NCBI GenBank assembly: GCA_021399435.1
Contig: JAJTUP010000075.1
Span: 1 to 64,000 of the forward strand
Reading direction: 5' to 3'
From: Diaporthe sp. PMI_573
Lineage: Eukaryota; Ascomycota; Sordariomycetes; Diaporthales; Diaporthaceae
DNA length: 64,000 bases
Position 1 is the stretch's first letter. Each line of letters opens with the position of its first letter. Shown here one piece after another: positions 1 to 10,450 of the stretch. Below the pieces are notes generated by a model. The model searched no databases. It was not told where the DNA came from and saw only the letters and a program-made list of their open reading frames with translations. The translations under genes were made by a program, and so were the position numbers.

Positions 1-320
1 GGCGACGTGTTGTTCGTGGCCATCGGGGCAACTAACGTCGGGTCTGTTCAGTGAGTTAGGCCAATACCTGTTGGACGTACGAAAGGACGCCATGACAGGG
101 GCTGACGACAAACAGGATTCATGACCGGTTCCAGAAGCGCGGTGAGGAGATTAAGAAAGGTGAAGAGCTGGGGTATTTCCAGTACGGGGGTTCATCTATC
201 ATCGTGGCATTCCAAAAGGCACGGGTCGAGTTTGATCAGGACTTGCTGGATCTAAGCAAACAGCGGATTCAGGTCGCGGTTGAAGTGGGCATGAGCTTGG
301 GTCATGCTTCTTCTGTCTAA
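1..320 (+). CDS. Phosphatidylserine decarboxylase-like protein, C-terminal part (gene starts before the window)
   Basis: Two exons are visible, 1-50 and 116-320, joined over a 65-base GTGAGT..CAG intron, ending in TAA at 318-320. The joined frame contains a KKGEELGYFQYGGSS stretch followed by hydrophobic IIVAF and an acidic tail. In this pyruvoyl-enzyme family a Gly-Ser(-Ser/Thr) motif near the C-terminus is where the proenzyme cleaves itself and the Ser becomes the pyruvoyl cofactor, and the GGSS here fits that site. Family members decarboxylate phosphatidylserine to phosphatidylethanolamine; many fungi also have diverged soluble relatives beside metabolite genes, and I cannot tell which this is. 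Only about 85 residues are in the window. Family call fairly sure, substrate not. Confidence 0.8.
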
Positions 321-3300
321 GTGTCACATTGCACTGGCCTCTGAAGGAGGAAGCATCTCTTGTTTAAATGAGTACCAATTTCCTTGCTTGCCCGAGCACA
401 TTTGTGCTGCGTGAGTGGTAACTTGCATACAGCACGCACAACCCGCCGGGTATGCTCCCCAACCAGTAGAAAGGCTCTCCAGCCCATCTAGGCAGGGTTG
501 CAGCGATAAGAAGCTGCAAGGCTAACCGAGAAGACGTTCAAGTTGGCAAAACGGGATCCTCCTTCGAACAACTCAACCTAGCTGTTCAGTGTTCACCTGC
601 TGTCCATTGTCGATAGCCTAGTGTGAGTCATTGTTCATCAAAGAGTGAGAGAGTATCCCAGATTCGGTTCTGATTAATTTAAATCAACCTTGATCAATGC
701 AATGGACCCGACGCGTATTGGAATGATCGCCACAAGGTATTTTCCAAGCCGTCCGTCTAATTAATGCAAGATTAACCTCAATACTAACGCAATTGTCGAT
801 CTTAGCACACTGTTGCGTAGACCATTTAATGTCGTCAACGTCGCGGGAAATGACCCCAGTGACGACAAGGAGCGGCATCGGCTGCGGACCACGGATTCGT
901 GAAAAGGCACAGGGTCACAACGGCTACGAGTGCCGTGTCTGTTGTAGGTCATCTTGCATGACGGGAGAGGGAAGTTAGATTGCGACGCCTTGCCACCCCT
1001 CAAACCGAAGCTGTCCCCGCTCGCATGTCGTCATTCTCTGGGCTGGCTAGCGGAAACTATCCCTGGTTTAGTCAGTAGCCGTTTAGGGTGATTCCGAGCC
1101 CTAGCAAGTGCATCAATGACGTGGTTAAGGCTACGTGCGTCCTCTTATCAACACTGTATTGACTATTTCTTACGTCTCTCTGAACCCTTGAACCCTCTCT
1201 GACTCTCAAAAGGATCGGGGCTGCAAGAGTCCCAAGACAGTTAGAGGACCCTACCACAATGCCATCTGCCACGGAAGATCATCCCATGTTAGCAGTCACG
1301 CACTGCTGTTGTCTGGATCGACCTGAATACTGGGCGTAAGTTACGTCAGCCTGGCAACCTCTAACTCCTAGGGACACAGCGGATCTTAGCCTCTTTCGAA
1401 GTCGCCACCATGCTCAAGCGTGCCGATCTCAAGCGCTTGCTCATCGCACTGGAGATTTCGTGCCCTTTGTGCCGTGTGCATCTCGACATGATCGCGCAAG
1501 ACATGCCCAGTGCCGTCTGGCACTTACGCTCAAAATATCCCATCTGGATGATAACGCCTCCAGCAACTCCTCACTGCCTCGACCTTCATGTTCCTGCCAC
1601 ACTGCATAACTCAAAAGTCAACGCGCATATCTGTTCCACTTCTCTGGCAAGGTAGCATCTCAACACTTTGGTCAATACAGGCAGTCTCTGCAACACCCCA
1701 GATGGCATGTCATGTAACTGTCCATAGGGCCTAGAGCCGATGGTTTGGTTGAAATCTGCCTAGCCCAACGTCGTTAACAAACGCGTCCCGTGGTAGCCGA
1801 CCTCGAACTACGAACACTTAAGTATGCTCAGTGTGTCCGCAGAAAGAAATTGTACGACGTTTTCTCCGCCATCTGTGCACTCAACTCGCAAATCTGGCTG
1901 TCCTAGTCATACAATGTGACTGGGACCTTAATGCTGGCAGCCCAACATTTACTGCTTCTGATGCTACATTGACACTGGAGTGGCATCTCTTTGCACCCTG
2001 AAGTACCGAGCTTGAGGTTGTCGGTACTGCAGTCATGGAAGCCCTGACTGGAGCCACATCCAGACGGCTCACGTGTAAGCTGCGGTCATCCCATCAAGTG
2101 CACCGGGAAAGACTGGGTGGAGCGACAATTAAAGGTGACAAGACAACAATCATACACTTTACACTCAACGCCGAGCGTACCAGCGATGCGCCTTTGTCAA
2201 GAGTGAAGAGGTCAAACCGAGACACAGAGTTCATTGAGGGCTAGAACTACACTCCTACATTCTTATCATTAGCGGATACCGCTTATCTACCCAGTTCCCA
2301 GTTCATACCCACTTCTTAAACGTCTTCACTGGGATGGACCGAGAATATTGACCTCGTACACCGTAGTGACCTTGCCAGTATTATAATTCTGAATCTAAAC
2401 TTACACGTCAGTGTCGCTTGTTCACCATTGGTTGCGGTTTGCTTCCATTACCTCGTATCGGGGAGAATCAGGGCTGGCCTGGACATTTCGATTGGCTTGA
2501 ATGCCAGGCTCCGTCAAGACGTCAGTAATAACACCAACAGTCTCAGGTTTGGGAATCAGGGCCTCGGAAATTTAGTCTAAGTTCTATACCAAATAATGCA
2601 AGGAGCGTCACTTGCCGCCAACCGGTTTGTAGCGAACTGACTGGCCAGTCTCATATCGAGCCATGATCGCTTGAGATTACCGTTGCTTGATTCAATCGGG
2701 AGAGCTGCTTTGGTGAAATCAGTGCAGCAAAGGGCGAATGTCTCTTATAGCCGTTACCGCTCGGGTCTCGAACAATCGATCGCATTTCATAAATATCCCT
2801 AGTATTACATCATTTTGTCGCAATCAATGGTCGGACAGAAAATTGTGTGTACAGGCGTATAATCAACGTTTGCATTACTATTCTGCGCCGTCACCTTTTC
2901 CCAACGTCGCCATCTTTGTACATAAGCTGCCCCCCAACACCAGAGAAAAAATGACCGCCTCTGACGTCATTGACGTCGCCGTGACAATATTATTGTAATA
3001 GACATTTTTTAGGTTTACAGATGGGTGCCTCATGCTGAGCCTCCAAGAATTTTGGGATATCACTCACTCTTGTGTGCGGACCGACATGTGACAGTCAAAT
3101 TCCGACGAGGTGCTAGCAACGACGGCTTTTCAATAGGAAAGACTCGAAAACTGCCCGTCAGGTTGTATTACTCCCACGAATCCGTCGAGTACGCCTGCGC
3201 GTCACACGAGTATGGTGGCCCCACGCATGAATATCGTTGACATTGCCTCCCGGCAGTTGGCAAGATGAGTGATCATCCCATCGCAACCCTCACTTATGCA

Positions 3301-4412
3301 TGACGGGAAACACGGACTGCCGCAGTATATCAAGGAAAAAGCAAAAACACCCAGAAGGCCTAATATCAGTCCCGACGTATTCAGGGCCATATTTCCGCCG
3401 GCGGCTGAACCTATGCAAGCCGGACGTGCCGGCCCAAAGCATAGGTACGGCTGCACCGACTAGCATCGTTGAGCCGCCATTACCGAGGAAAGCAAGCTCT
3501 CATGGGCTGCTGAAGGAAGGATCACCACTCTTCATTTTATGAGTAGTGGGTGAGGTAGCGAGTCGCATCTGCACTGCTGCCTCCTGCCTCCGTTATGTCT
3601 GTCTGGCATTACATGAATCAATGGGATTGCCATCAGCCATCCACGCCGCACCTTAACTACAGTCTAGGTTACTTCCCAGCACGTACACCCCTCTCCGATA
3701 AATGTCCCTAGGGCCGTCTCCTCCTGGACGGGAGGATGCAGTGTACCAAATATGAGTAAAGAACGTAAAGGCAGTCGTCGCGCTTTTCGTCTCATACGAG
3801 CACTCGGCTTTTTTCTATATGTCCAGGCCCTCACCGGTCTTCATGTGCACCTCAAATGAAAGATGGTAAGAATGATGGACGATTTCGAGACTCTTGAAGA
3901 AAGCAATACTGAGATTTAAGCCATTCCTACCATGTAATTATGGTATTAGCAGGCGCCCAGATTATCATGATGGTGTGTAAATAGGTAACTACATACTAAA
4001 CGACACTGCAAAGGGTTGTTAGTTGATATTATCGTCCATGAAGCAAGGCTATCTGGCTGATAAACGACCCGCCTCTTATGTGTATTAGAGTGAACCTCAG
4101 TTGGCCTCAGCAATATAAGTAATGTGTCTGAAAGCTCTAAAGCCCCTCTATACAAGTATCTTCCGCATTTCTTTCGAATGTCCTGGTTCTTACCGAGAAC
4201 GGTGTGCTCTCTGACCTAATTTATATCAACTTGACCGGTTCAAGGATAGCGTACGTCTCTGGTTTAGATCTTGATGGGCAACAGGAGCCGAAGTTCTGTT
4301 CTTGTGATATCATGGTTACATGTATGTATCTACTGCTGTAATAGGTTATACATCAATTGAATCCATAGGTTCAACATAATCCACATTGCCTCGTCATCTA
4401 GTATGTATGGCT
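321..4412. other. Long stretch without a supported gene
   Basis: Only short overlapping frames on both strands, none with a recognisable domain, convincing introns or long codon bias. The longest (about 80-95 residues, near 1410-1655, 2738-2998 and 3202-3456) were read and do not resemble known proteins. The minus frame at 3202-3456 has one hydrophobic run but nothing else. Probably spacer or very old relic sequence. Confidence 0.5.
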
Positions 4413-4667
4413 TCCTTATGGTTATCCCATACGAAATTGTTCCACAAAAGGTTTCCTGCAAGAGGTTTGTCCCCATGGAGGCTATTCCATAGGAGGCTGT
4501 CACATAGGATGTGGTCCCATATGATATTATCCTATAGAAGATTATCCTATGTGAGGTTGTATTATGTGAGGGTGTCCAAGGTGAGGTTGTCACAGATGAG
4601 GTTATCCCATATAAGACTGCTCCATGAGAGGCTATCCTATGGGAAGCTCATCGTACAGGAGGTTTGG
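4413..4667 (+). repeat. Degenerate 15-bp minisatellite, array 1
   Basis: About 17 head-to-tail units of 12-16 bases (mostly 15) can be laid out by eye, with consensus near TCCYATAGGAGGTTR (for example TTCCATAGGAGGCTG, TCCTATGTGAGGTTG, TCACAGATGAGGTTA). Because 15 is a multiple of three, frames across it stay open and read as pentapeptide repeats on both strands, so the apparent ORFs here are products of the repeat. The same unit recurs in the opposite orientation at 6892-7047, on the other side of the NmrA-like gene. Confidence 0.85.
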
Positions 4668-5231
4668 TATTGAGCACTGCCCAGGTAGTCCAATACTGGT
4701 ATAGATACTGTGACTCACATTTGAGTTAGGTGCGGGTCAGAACTGGTGACGTGCACTCTTCAGGGGTGGGTAATAGTATCGCAGGATCAGATACTGACCC
4801 TGAGCGCTCGAGCTGCAGTGTAGCGGTGCCTAGAGGAAAATGAAGTCTAGATGACGATTTTGCCGCTCAAATACACGTCATTCAGCCTCCCTTTGCATGG
4901 CTGCAGGTGACCTCTTCAGATGTCTTGGGAAAACCATTTCTAGGGCAGATTCTAGGCTAATCTGATCGGCCAATCCTTTCCGTACTTCCAAAGTCGTTTG
5001 CAAAGCTGTCACTGTGACGAAGGGGAGGGGCCTGAGGCTAATGATGCAGCTCGAGGTCACCCAAAAACGCTCGCACTTCGCTGCACAACAATTGTTATTT
5101 CTTGAGGCTCTTTGACACTCATTCCACTTGCCACCCCACCATCCACGACTTTTCTATTCTTTCATCAAGCGAATTCTCTCATCAAGCAAACAAACAATCA
5201 TCACCCCTCTTCAATCGTGGTCGTCTACACC
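4668..5231 (+). promoter_or_regulatory. Upstream region and 5' leader of the NmrA-like gene
   Basis: No gene is seen. The last 130 bases before the ATG are rich in C, T and A (TCATCAAGC occurs twice near 5162 and 5180), which is usual for fungal leaders. No clear TATA box is visible. The ATG at 5232 is preceded by CACC, a good initiation context. Confidence 0.4.
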
Positions 5232-6448
5232 ATGTCTTCGACTCGCAACATCTGCATCACCGCAGTGGACGGTCAGACCGGTTTCCTCATCGCGGAGCTC
5301 ATTCTGAAGGAGGGAAATTTCTACAAGGGCATCACCTCACTCACCGGCCTGACCCTGCAGCCCTCAGCCCCCAAGGTCGCGGAGCTCGAGAAGCTCGGAG
5401 CGAAGATCGTCGAGCACGTCCCCGGCCGCGAGCGGTCCCTCGTGAAGGATCTCAAGAAGATCGGCTGCGACACAATCTGCCTGGTGCCTCCGGCCCACCA
5501 GGACAAGGTCGACCTTACCATGGAGCTCACCAACGCCGCCAAGAAGGCTGGCGTCTCGAACGTGCTGCTGATCAGCTCTGCTGGCGCCGACTACGCGACC
5601 AAGGAGAAGCAGCCGCGTTTGCGAGAGTTCATCGAGCTGGAGACTGCAGTTCTGTCCGCCAAGGGCGATCCTGATGTCGCCCTTGGTCACTCGCCTTGCG
5701 TTATTCGGTAAATGATGACGTCCACTTCTCAAATCAACACGCTGAACTGACATTGCATAGGGCTGGCTTCTACGCCGAGAATCTCCTCCTCTACTCCCAG
5801 CAGACTCAGAATGAGGGCTTTCTGCCTCTGCCTATTGGCCAAAACCACAAGTTTGCCCCTGTCGCACTTGGTGTAAGCACCTGAGTTTGCCTTGTCCTGA
5901 CGTATCAGATGTGCTCACAAATTTGGCAGGATGTCGCTCATGTGGCGGCTCATGTTCTGGCTGGACAGGGAAAGCACGGCTTCGACGACCGCCACCGTGG
6001 CCAGGTGATGGTTATGACTGGCCCCATGCTCTGTGCTGGAAAGGAGCTGGCCACGGCTGCTTCCAAGGCACTGGGCCAGACACTCGAGTACGAGGAAATC
6101 AGCGAGTGAGTCTGAATCCCCTATCTCTGCATGCTTGGGTGTGAAAATGCTGAAACTTCGAAAAGGGCCGAGGCGAAGCGCGTTCTCAAGGCGCAGGCTA
6201 ATATCGACCCCTCCGAGATGGAGTACATTTTGGAGTACTACAGCCTGGTTCGTGAGGGAAAGACCAACTGTAAGCTGCTGCCAAGAATTTTCGTCTCGTC
6301 CGTGATCCGTATTGGAGCTGACCTGATTCGTGAAGACATCGCCACCACGGCTTTCCACGATGTTACCGGAGTCCATCCAACTGAGCCCGATGACTTCTTC
6401 CGAATATACGCAATGGAGCTTCGGCCGAAGAAGAAGGTCAAGAACTGA
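5232..6448 (+). CDS. NmrA-like NAD(P)-binding family protein
   Basis: Four exons (5232-5707, 5761-5872, 5930-6105, 6166-6448) with GT..AG introns of 53, 57 and 60 bases give an uninterrupted 348-residue protein. The N-terminus shows the beta-alpha-beta dinucleotide fold start, NICITAVDGQTGFLIAELIL, where DGQTG stands in for the glycine-rich loop; further on come LVPPAHQDK and NVLLISSAGADYA, the strand that carries the Ser-Ala-Gly motif of the atypical short-chain dehydrogenase/NmrA family. Length is normal. Members are either redox-sensing regulators that bind NAD(P) without catalysis or isoflavone reductase-like enzymes; the sequence does not decide. Cytosolic, no signal peptide. The gene looks intact and sits alone between two inverted minisatellite arrays. 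Confidence 0.85.
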
Positions 6449-6891
6449 ACACATCATGATCTTTCCATTGATGGATTGGTTTTGGTGGACTTGCCTTTAA
6501 TTGACTTTGGGACGCACATTGGGTGGCGAGAGGGATTCAGCCATGCCACCTGCATGTTTGCCTTGGAGTTTGTACCGAGTTCTAGGAGTCTCTGATTGCC
6601 GTACTGGTTTGGCATGATTTAGCAAGAGATCGAGAACGATCGTGAAAAGTTTTGGTGATGGAGGCTGTGCGGCCGAAGCGGCGGGCGACGGTCAAGGTGT
6701 GTTACTTACTGCATTTTGATTCACAATACGACAAACGGTACACGATTCCCAGTATTCTTGCCAAATGTGACCACAAAAGACGCGTTTTATGCAAACCTTC
6801 CAATCTTTGTTACTTCACACGAGCTTTGCTCAGGTGCCCGCTACGCGGCCACACCCTCTATGGTGGACCACCTAGGCAGTACCCACCGCCA
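6449..6891. other. 3' flank of the NmrA-like gene
   Basis: No gene recognised. Short frames starting at 6652 and 6716 run into the minisatellite and gain their length from its open repeat frame. No obvious polyadenylation cluster can be assigned with confidence. Confidence 0.4.
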
Positions 6892-7047
6892 AACCTCCTA
6901 TGGGATAACCTCCTATGGAACGGCCTCCTGTATCCTGTAGGACAACCCCCTATTGACCAAGCTCATATAGGATAACTTCCCATGGTATAACGTCTTATGA
7001 AATAGCCTCCCTTGCGAACACCTCCTGTGGCAAAAGCCTCCAGGTCT
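6892..7047 (-). repeat. Degenerate 15-bp minisatellite, array 2 (inverted relative to array 1)
   Basis: About ten units, best preserved as TAACCTCCTATGGGA and TAACCTCCTATGGAA. The reverse complement, TCCCATAGGAGGTTA, matches the consensus of the array at 4413-4667. The two arrays face each other across the NmrA-like gene at about 0.56 kb (5' side) and 0.44 kb (3' side). Confidence 0.8.
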
Positions 7048-7719
7048 TCAGTGGAAGATTTTCCTATGGCATAACCAGACAAAAGGAAAGCCAACAAAGA
7101 CGTTTTCGTGTTTCTTTTTAAATACAGCTGTGTTACTGTGATAATGAGTATGTGAAGTCCCGATTCGAACATTGTGTCAGAACCCGGGAAATGGATGTCA
7201 TGATCCCAGGTCGCCCCATTGCACGGAATGCCAGTTATATTCCATTCACCCTATCCAGGAGAATATCTGAAGAGCTTCGTAATGTGTAAGTAGCCTAGTT
7301 GTCTTGAGTTTCAAACATCTGCAGTGGTTGTTTTAGCACTGCGGTCTTTAACGTGCACGAACCATAGGGGGCGGGGCAGCTGATGTCTATATGACGAGAT
7401 GTTGTCGATATGTCACCGGTCAGCCACGCCAAGAGGCACGGCAGCACAGCTACGACATACCACAGCAATGATGGCGAACTTGTGCGGCCGTGATGACGAC
7501 AAATTGGGAAAAACGGTCATGAGGAATGGAAATGCTCCGGTTGGGGAGGCACGCGTCGTATTTCAAATACCCAAAAGCTGGTTGGTCAGTCGACCTGCTC
7601 ACCATCCCACTGAAGCGTTCTTTGGAAACAACACAAACAATCACCTCCTGCGCTTCAGCGCTCACTCATTATCCCCTCAGCCCTCTCAAAAGCAAGCTCT
7701 GGGGAACCCTCACTCGGCA
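7048..7719. other. Upstream region of the FAD-Rieske gene
   Basis: The reading frame of the downstream gene stays open back to 7399, but residues encoded before 7720 have no domain character and no counterpart in the paralogue at 11.75-13.0 kb, so I treat this as promoter and leader. No other gene is seen. Confidence 0.4.
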
Positions 7720-9591
7720 ATGTCTCTGCGGTGTGCTCGATCCTTGCTTCAGTGCGCAACTAGACTTCCATCCCCAACTGCCAACAAGATCCTGCCAACC
7801 TTCCGACTTCCTGGTCCACGTGTAGCGTCTACTCGCAGAAACAGTTCACTTGCATCAGTATACGCCATGTCCAATCACTCCCAATTCGAGCGCACGTCGG
7901 GCATCACCGACTCGGTCTGGGTGCATCACTCCCCTTATTCCGAGCGCCCACACTTTGACGCCCTCACCGAGAACATCCGGACCCAAACCTGTGTGATCGG
8001 TGCCGGAATTTCGGGCCTCTCGACCGCATACGAGCTGGTAACGCGAAAGCACGAGGTCGTGCTCGTCGAGGCGCGGGAGATACTTTCAGGAGAGACTGGC
8101 CGCACCTCCGGGCATCTCGCGAGCGCCTTGGACGACGGTTATGTGGAGATTTCAAAGAAACACGGCATCGAGGGGGCTCAGGCTGCGGCAGACAGCCATG
8201 GATGGGCGGTCAAACGAGTGGGACAGATTGCGAGGGAGCTGGGCATCGACTGCGACTACCGAGAGATACCTGGGTACTGCGTGTCGCAGTTCGACAGGGG
8301 CACACAGCCGGAAGAGCACGCCAAGGACATCAAACAATTGAAGGAGGAAGCGGAATTTGCGTCCAAGCTGAACGTGAAGGCAGAGTTCCGCGAGGGTCTG
8401 GCTGTTCGGGGATGGGACGGCAAATATGACCAGCGCGATGCCCTCGTGGTCGAAGGCCAGGCCAGGTTCCACCCGACCAAGTACCTGAACGGCCTGATGG
8501 CATGGCTGAAGAAACAGCCCAACTTCCGGTGCTACACTGGCACACGCGTCATACTCGTAGAGGAGAAAGGCTTCGAGATCCTCGGACATGGCAACAAAGA
8601 GGTGCACATCCAGACAGAGATGGGCTACAACATCCGATGCCAGAACGCCGTGGAGGCGACGTGCGTGCCGCTGCAGAAACTTAGCGTCATCGCCGAGATG
8701 GAGTTCGACCGCACCTACTGCGTTGCGATCTGCGTGCCTAAGGGCTCCGTCGAGGACTGCCTGCTCTACGACACCGCAGACCCGTACATCTACGTCCGAA
8801 TTGCCGAGTGTGACGACAAGGCCGACTACCTCATCGTCGGCGGTGGCGACCACAAGGTCGGCCAGGACGACACCCTGCCCCGCTTCGACGAGCTTGAGAA
8901 CTGGGCCCGCGAGCGGTTCCCACAGTGCATGACGGTCGACTACAAATGGAGCGGACAGATCTTCGAACCAGTCGACTACATGGCCTTCATAGGCAAGAAC
9001 CAAGGATGCAACCACATCCACATCGTGACAGGAGACTCAGGCAACGGACTCACGCACGGGGTACTCGCAGGACGACTGCTCGCAGACCAGATCGCCCCGC
9101 AGCCAGCGGAGCAGGACGAGTCGAACCGGGCCGACAAGATCGCCTTCTCGCCGGACTGGGCCGCCGTGGCGAAGCTGTACTCGCCCAAGCGCCTGGGCAG
9201 CATCCTCAAGTCGGCGCCGACGATGCTGGCGCACGACCTGCAGATCAACGCGCAGTACAAGCGCTTCCTGCAGTCAGACATCAGCGACATCGAGGACCTC
9301 GCCCCGGGGACGGGCGGCGTCCTGAACCCCTTGACGAAGACGCCCATGGCCGTCTTTCGCGACGAGCAGGGCAATGTGACCAAGATGAGCGCGCTGTGCC
9401 CGCACATGAAGGGCGTCGTCTGCTGGAACCAGACCGAGAAGTCGTTTGACTGCCCGGTCCACGGGAGCCGCTTCTCGCCGATGGGCTTGTGCATCACTGG
9501 GCCCTCGATGGGCAACCTGGAGCCGGCGGAGGATAAAACCGCCGGGGCGTTCAAGGCGACGAAGGCAGCAGCCAAGGGAGAACTCGCCTAG
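7720..9591 (+). CDS. FAD-dependent oxidoreductase with C-terminal Rieske [2Fe-2S] domain
   Basis: One exon, 623 residues from the ATG at 7720. The first 45 residues are rich in Arg, Ser and Leu with no acids (MSLRCARSLLQCATRLPS), which suggests a mitochondrial presequence; a shorter form could start at 7867 (MSNHSQF). A FAD-binding dinucleotide fold begins near residue 90 (CVIGAGISGLSTAYEL, then VVLVEA) and runs as a DAO-type domain. The C-terminus has the Rieske ligands Cys-Pro-His (560-562) and Cys-Pro-Val-His (578-581), in the family's CxH..CxxH order, though the 15-residue gap between the pairs is short. Such fusions occur in bacteria and fungi as oxidoreductases taking electrons through the Rieske centre; the substrate is unknown. 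Wobble positions are GC-rich, unlike the flanks. It converges on a broken paralogue at 11754-13015. Confidence 0.9.
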   Translation: MSLRCARSLLQCATRLPSPTANKILPTFRLPGPRVASTRRNSSLASVYAMSNHSQFERTSGITDSVWVHHSPYSERPHFDALTENIRTQTCVIGAGISGLSTAYELVTRKHEVVLVEAREILSGETGRTSGHLASALDDGYVEISKKHGIEGAQAAADSHGWAVKRVGQIARELGIDCDYREIPGYCVSQFDRGTQPEEHAKDIKQLKEEAEFASKLNVKAEFREGLAVRGWDGKYDQRDALVVEGQARFHPTKYLNGLMAWLKKQPNFRCYTGTRVILVEEKGFEILGHGNKEVHIQTEMGYNIRCQNAVEATCVPLQKLSVIAEMEFDRTYCVAICVPKGSVEDCLLYDTADPYIYVRIAECDDKADYLIVGGGDHKVGQDDTLPRFDELENWARERFPQCMTVDYKWSGQIFEPVDYMAFIGKNQGCNHIHIVTGDSGNGLTHGVLAGRLLADQIAPQPAEQDESNRADKIAFSPDWAAVAKLYSPKRLGSILKSAPTMLAHDLQINAQYKRFLQSDISDIEDLAPGTGGVLNPLTKTPMAVFRDEQGNVTKMSALCPHMKGVVCWNQTEKSFDCPVHGSRFSPMGLCITGPSMGNLEPAEDKTAGAFKATKAAAKGELA

Positions 9592-10252
9592 AGGCACTTT
9601 GCCTCACAAATAACCTCAAAGCTTAATTGTACCCTGTAGCGTTTGCGAAAGGAATAAAAATACATTAATATTTTTCTTCGATACACTCTTGAGCCAATGC
9701 CAAATAAGTGAAACAGTACCATTGCCCAGTGCTCGCACATTGCTCATTGTAGTTTCTGCCATTTCCCAAGCCGCTTGATACTTATTCGTTGAGTCTGTCA
9801 ATATTAATATCTGGACAAGTTTTCTATTATCTTTGCCACATGCGCAGCTTGTCTGAATCTCGGCGCCGCCTATTTGGACCTGGCCGGCCCACGAACTACA
9901 CAGCAACACGCCGGGCGATATTGACGTGGGAGGAGCAGCTTGTCGCATTTGAGAATGCCGTTGCCTTATTGCTCAATGAGCCCGGCGTTGCTGGTCGTTG
10001 AATCATTGGGCAGACTGCCGATACCCTGACAGATGCGCTAAAACAGACGGGATTGTAGAATAACATCGATAATGGTGTGGCAGTTAAATGAACTGCTCAT
10101 CATCCTACTGCAACTCTCACGTATGGGTCAAAACACATACTGCTATGGTAGTCTTAGAGTGAGAGCGGTTATTTAGAAATTCAATATCAACCCCATTACC
10201 TCAAGACCACCGTACCTCGAGTGTCCCAAAGCAGGACGCCCAATCTCGACAC
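9592..10252. other. Intergenic, possible regulator relic on the minus strand
   Basis: No intact gene. A minus-strand frame at about 9740-9940 contains a Cys-Ala-Cys followed by a helix-like stretch ending Tyr-Gln-Ala-Ala, which weakly recalls the C-terminal region of AflR-type Zn2Cys6 regulators. This is a faint resemblance only. Confidence 0.15.
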
Positions 10253-10450
10253 ATGGACACGGTGCCGCCGACCGACGATAATGCCGAACCTAATCCAGAG
10301 CAACGGCCGGCAGCCACCGCTGAGCGGAGCAAGCTCTGGTTCGACGAGACCGTAGTCGTGCCAGACGCGTTCCGCAACCTCTTGCTGAACTACAGCCGCA
10401 TCCCCGCAGCCGACGTCGAGGAGCACGTCATCCAGATCGTGACGTAGCGG
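10253..10450 (+). pseudogene. Possible N-terminal fragment of a fungal SAM methyltransferase
   Basis: A 64-codon frame starting MDTVPPTDDNAEPNPEQ ends in FRNLLLNYSRIPAADVEEHV. The last part resembles the start of the UMTA-like fungal methyltransferases, where a Leu-Leu-x-Tyr..Ile-Pro..His-Val motif precedes an Arg-Asp-Lys-Ala-Trp motif. That second motif and the SAM-binding domain are not found downstream, so if the resemblance is real this is only a first-exon remnant. Codon use is GC-rich, like the FAD-Rieske gene and unlike the surrounding DNA. An unrelated small gene is the alternative. Confidence 0.3.

Noticed and set aside
1410..1655. 81-codon plus frame beginning MLKRADLKRLL
   Set aside because: Opposed by a minus frame of equal quality; no domain or intron support.
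4330..4673. Two overlapping frames of 87 and 95 codons with pentapeptide repeats
   Set aside because: They come from the 15-bp minisatellite, whose period keeps all frames open.
8152..9021. 289-codon minus-strand frame
   Set aside because: It is antisense to the FAD-Rieske gene, whose GC-rich wobble positions keep the other frames open; no domain.
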